Source: an uncultured Lachnospiraceae bacterium (GTDB taxonomy: Bacteria; Bacillota; Clostridia; Lachnospirales; Lachnospiraceae). From it: a stretch of 7,211 nucleotides of DNA. The position numbers and the translations under genes were made by a program. The notes under the pieces were generated by a model. That model was not told the DNA's origin. It worked only from the letters and a program-made list of their open reading frames with translations, and ran no database searches. The stretch is taken from NCBI GenBank assembly GCA_948468325.1, contig CAOKHR010000121.1, positions 1 through 7,211 of the forward strand. Direction: 5' to 3'. Positions 6,131 through 7,211 of this stretch are shown here, piece by piece. Position 1 is the first letter of the stretch, and every line of letters begins with the position of its first letter.

Positions 6131-6339
6131 TTTTGAGACAGATCCGAAGAAGTTTGTTATTATGGAATAACCTTTGGGATATAATTTTTAAAGTTGCTCT
6201 GCGAGGGTGTATTATAATGGGATGCCATTTGGTGTATATTTGAGGCGTCTCTGGGGCGTGTTATAATGAGCTGCTTTTTTGAGTATATTTGAGACGGCAT
6301 TGTAGGGGCGCGTCATAATGGGATGTTTCTTGAAGTGTG
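6131..6339 (-). repeat. Four degenerate inverted copies of the ~54-base unit (reverse arm of array)
   Basis: Read on the plus strand, blocks starting at 6131, 6185, 6239 and 6288 (lengths about 54, 54, 49 and 52) each follow the pattern TTTKARR, a variable C/G-rich centre, a TTATAATGGGATG-like segment, then a T-rich end with GG or GAAG. This is the reverse complement of the forward units at 6019-6127. The TTATAATG/TCATAATG part is the best preserved; the central hairpin of the forward units is mostly lost. Identity between copies is low, so these are older or faster-changing than the forward pair. Confidence 0.65.
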
Positions 6340-6402
6340 TTTTTAGTGATTGAAGTGTGGAAAGTGGGAGTGGGAGACGGATATTTTTTTGGAAAACGGA
6401 AT

Positions 6403-6431
6403 GAATACTTTTCTGACTGCTTCGTATATAT
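6403..6431 (+). promoter_or_regulatory. Possible sigma-E promoter of spoIIP
   Basis: GAATACT (6403-6409) resembles the sigma-E -35 box, and CGTATATA (6423-6430) lies 13 bases later where the CATACANT-like -10 box is expected. SpoIIP is made in the mother cell under sigma-E in Bacillus, which fits. The match in the -10 box is only about five of seven informative positions, and the site is AT-repeat-rich, so confidence is moderate to low. Transcription would begin near 6437, just upstream of the ribosome binding site. Confidence 0.4.
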
Positions 6432-6454
6432 ATAGATGGCAGGAGTGTGTAAGG

Positions 6455-7211
6455 GTGAAAAGAAGATTCAGGAAAAAGAAAATAAAAATAAGAACGAAAA
6501 AGAAGAAGACGGCAGTTTTGGCAGCTGGTATGCTGGCAGTCTGCTGTTGTGCGTTATTTGGAGATTTTGTTCAGGAAGATTCACTTTTGGATATTGTGAT
6601 TAGGCAGGCGAAGAGTGAGATTTATCTGATTATGCTGAAATCTTCTGCACCGTCTCTTTTTTATGAAGAACAGAAAAAGGATGGGATGGAGTATATATTA
6701 GATGCTGTATTCTGGTCGGTTCCGGTTTATGGTTATGTGACGGATGAAGCGGAATATGCTACGCAGTCAGAAAGTGAGATTTCTTATGAAAGTATTATTG
6801 CAAGAGAGGCTGCGGATGAAAATTATATAGATGAAACTACGGGAGAGCTGGTTCGTACAAAAGAACCGGCAGAGGACATGGACGGATTAGACGTTGCGGA
6901 TGAAAAACAGAATTTATCTGATGAAAGTGAAACTGCGGATGGGGTATTTGTACCAAATCAGGTCCCGGCAGTCAATTATTCGAAGGAGAAGCTGAATGAT
7001 TTTGACTATCTGATTCAGAATTTTTATGTAGTTGACAGGACGACGACGATTAACAGCAGTCAGCTGAATGCCGCAGATTTGCTAAGCCGCAGTATGAAAC
7101 TGACGCATGGTCCGGATAAGCCCCAGATTTTAATTTATCACACGCATTCTCAGGAGCGGTTTGCAGATTCTGTTCCAAATGATGCGGCTACTTCGATTGT
7201 TGGAGTCGGAG
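6455..7211 (+). CDS. spoIIP: Stage II sporulation protein P, N-terminal part (runs off window end)
   Basis: The frame is open to the end of the window and gives 252 residues. A very basic N-terminus (KRRFRKKKIKIRTKKKK) precedes one membrane segment (about residues 20-38, AVLAAGMLAVCCCALFG), followed by a long acidic, low-complexity linker. The conserved catalytic domain then begins with ILIYHTHSQERFADS, where H229-T-H231-S-Q-E234 is the family's metal/catalytic motif, and SIVGVG. SpoIIP is an amidase and endopeptidase that works with SpoIID and SpoIIM to thin septal peptidoglycan and drive engulfment of the forespore. I choose the GTG at 6455: it follows AGGAG (6441-6445) at a 9-base spacing and yields the normal short basic tail. 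An in-frame ATG at 6401 would add 18 residues but lacks a good ribosome binding site and would overlap the proposed promoter. The C-terminal half lies outside the window. Confidence 0.93.
   Translation, partial: MKRRFRKKKIKIRTKKKKTAVLAAGMLAVCCCALFGDFVQEDSLLDIVIRQAKSEIYLIMLKSSAPSLFYEEQKKDGMEYILDAVFWSVPVYGYVTDEAEYATQSESEISYESIIAREAADENYIDETTGELVRTKEPAEDMDGLDVADEKQNLSDESETADGVFVPNQVPAVNYSKEKLNDFDYLIQNFYVVDRTTTINSSQLNAADLLSRSMKLTHGPDKPQILIYHTHSQERFADSVPNDAATSIVGVG

Noticed and set aside
6019..6339. CRISPR array
   Set aside because: Units are contiguous with no unique spacers between conserved repeats, change orientation, and have no cas genes nearby.
6359..6380. Possible G-quadruplex upstream of spoIIP (four G-runs)
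   Set aside because: Two of the four runs have only two Gs, so at best a weak two-layer structure; no further support.
6401..6454. Upstream ATG start for spoIIP at 6401
   Set aside because: No good ribosome binding site, and it would overlap the probable sigma-E promoter; the GTG at 6455 has AGGAG at suitable spacing.

Overview
The window looks like chromosomal DNA of a spore-forming, low-to-moderate-GC Firmicute of class Clostridia, most probably Lachnospiraceae. The gene order comEC - holA - rpsT (opposite strand) - gpr - spoIIP is a classic Firmicute housekeeping/sporulation neighbourhood. Three genes (GerMN protein, gpr, spoIIP) point to endospore formation. Assignment below class level is an inference from general sequence style, not from a marker gene.

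Layout. Bases 1-291 hold the 3' end of a GerMN-domain protein, followed after 21 bases by comEC (TTG start) and after 4 more bases by holA; these three form a tight plus-strand operon. Convergent to them is rpsT (ribosomal protein S20). It has a textbook vegetative promoter (TTGACA, 17 bases, TAAAAT on the minus strand), a leader of about 90 bases with an odd repeated element, a TTG start and a strong terminator at 3637-3664. Divergent from rpsT is gpr, the spore germination protease that degrades small acid-soluble spore proteins. The window ends inside spoIIP, the septal peptidoglycan hydrolase of engulfment.

The unusual part is the 1.3 kb between gpr and spoIIP, genes that I recall as close neighbours in Bacillus. 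It appears to be a landing site for repeats. It holds: (a) a GC-richer, hairpin-rich element at about 5161-5275; (b) a roughly 527-base, very AT-rich segment bounded by imperfect inverted repeats (5309-5345 and 5798-5835), carrying its own promoter, a 64-residue orphan protein and a perfect 16-bp hairpin; (c) a short palindrome and a possible decayed minus-strand reading frame; (d) an array of about 54-base units, two in one orientation and four degenerate ones in the other (6019-6339), ending just before a possible sigma-E promoter for spoIIP.

The core genes are ordinary and confidently identified. The best candidates for something undescribed are the inverted-repeat-bounded cassette with its small protein, the inverted tandem array, and the rpsT leader in which the same self-complementary sequence occurs in the leader and again between the ribosome binding site and the start codon. 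No CRISPR array, tRNA, rRNA, defence system or recognisable transposase gene was found.
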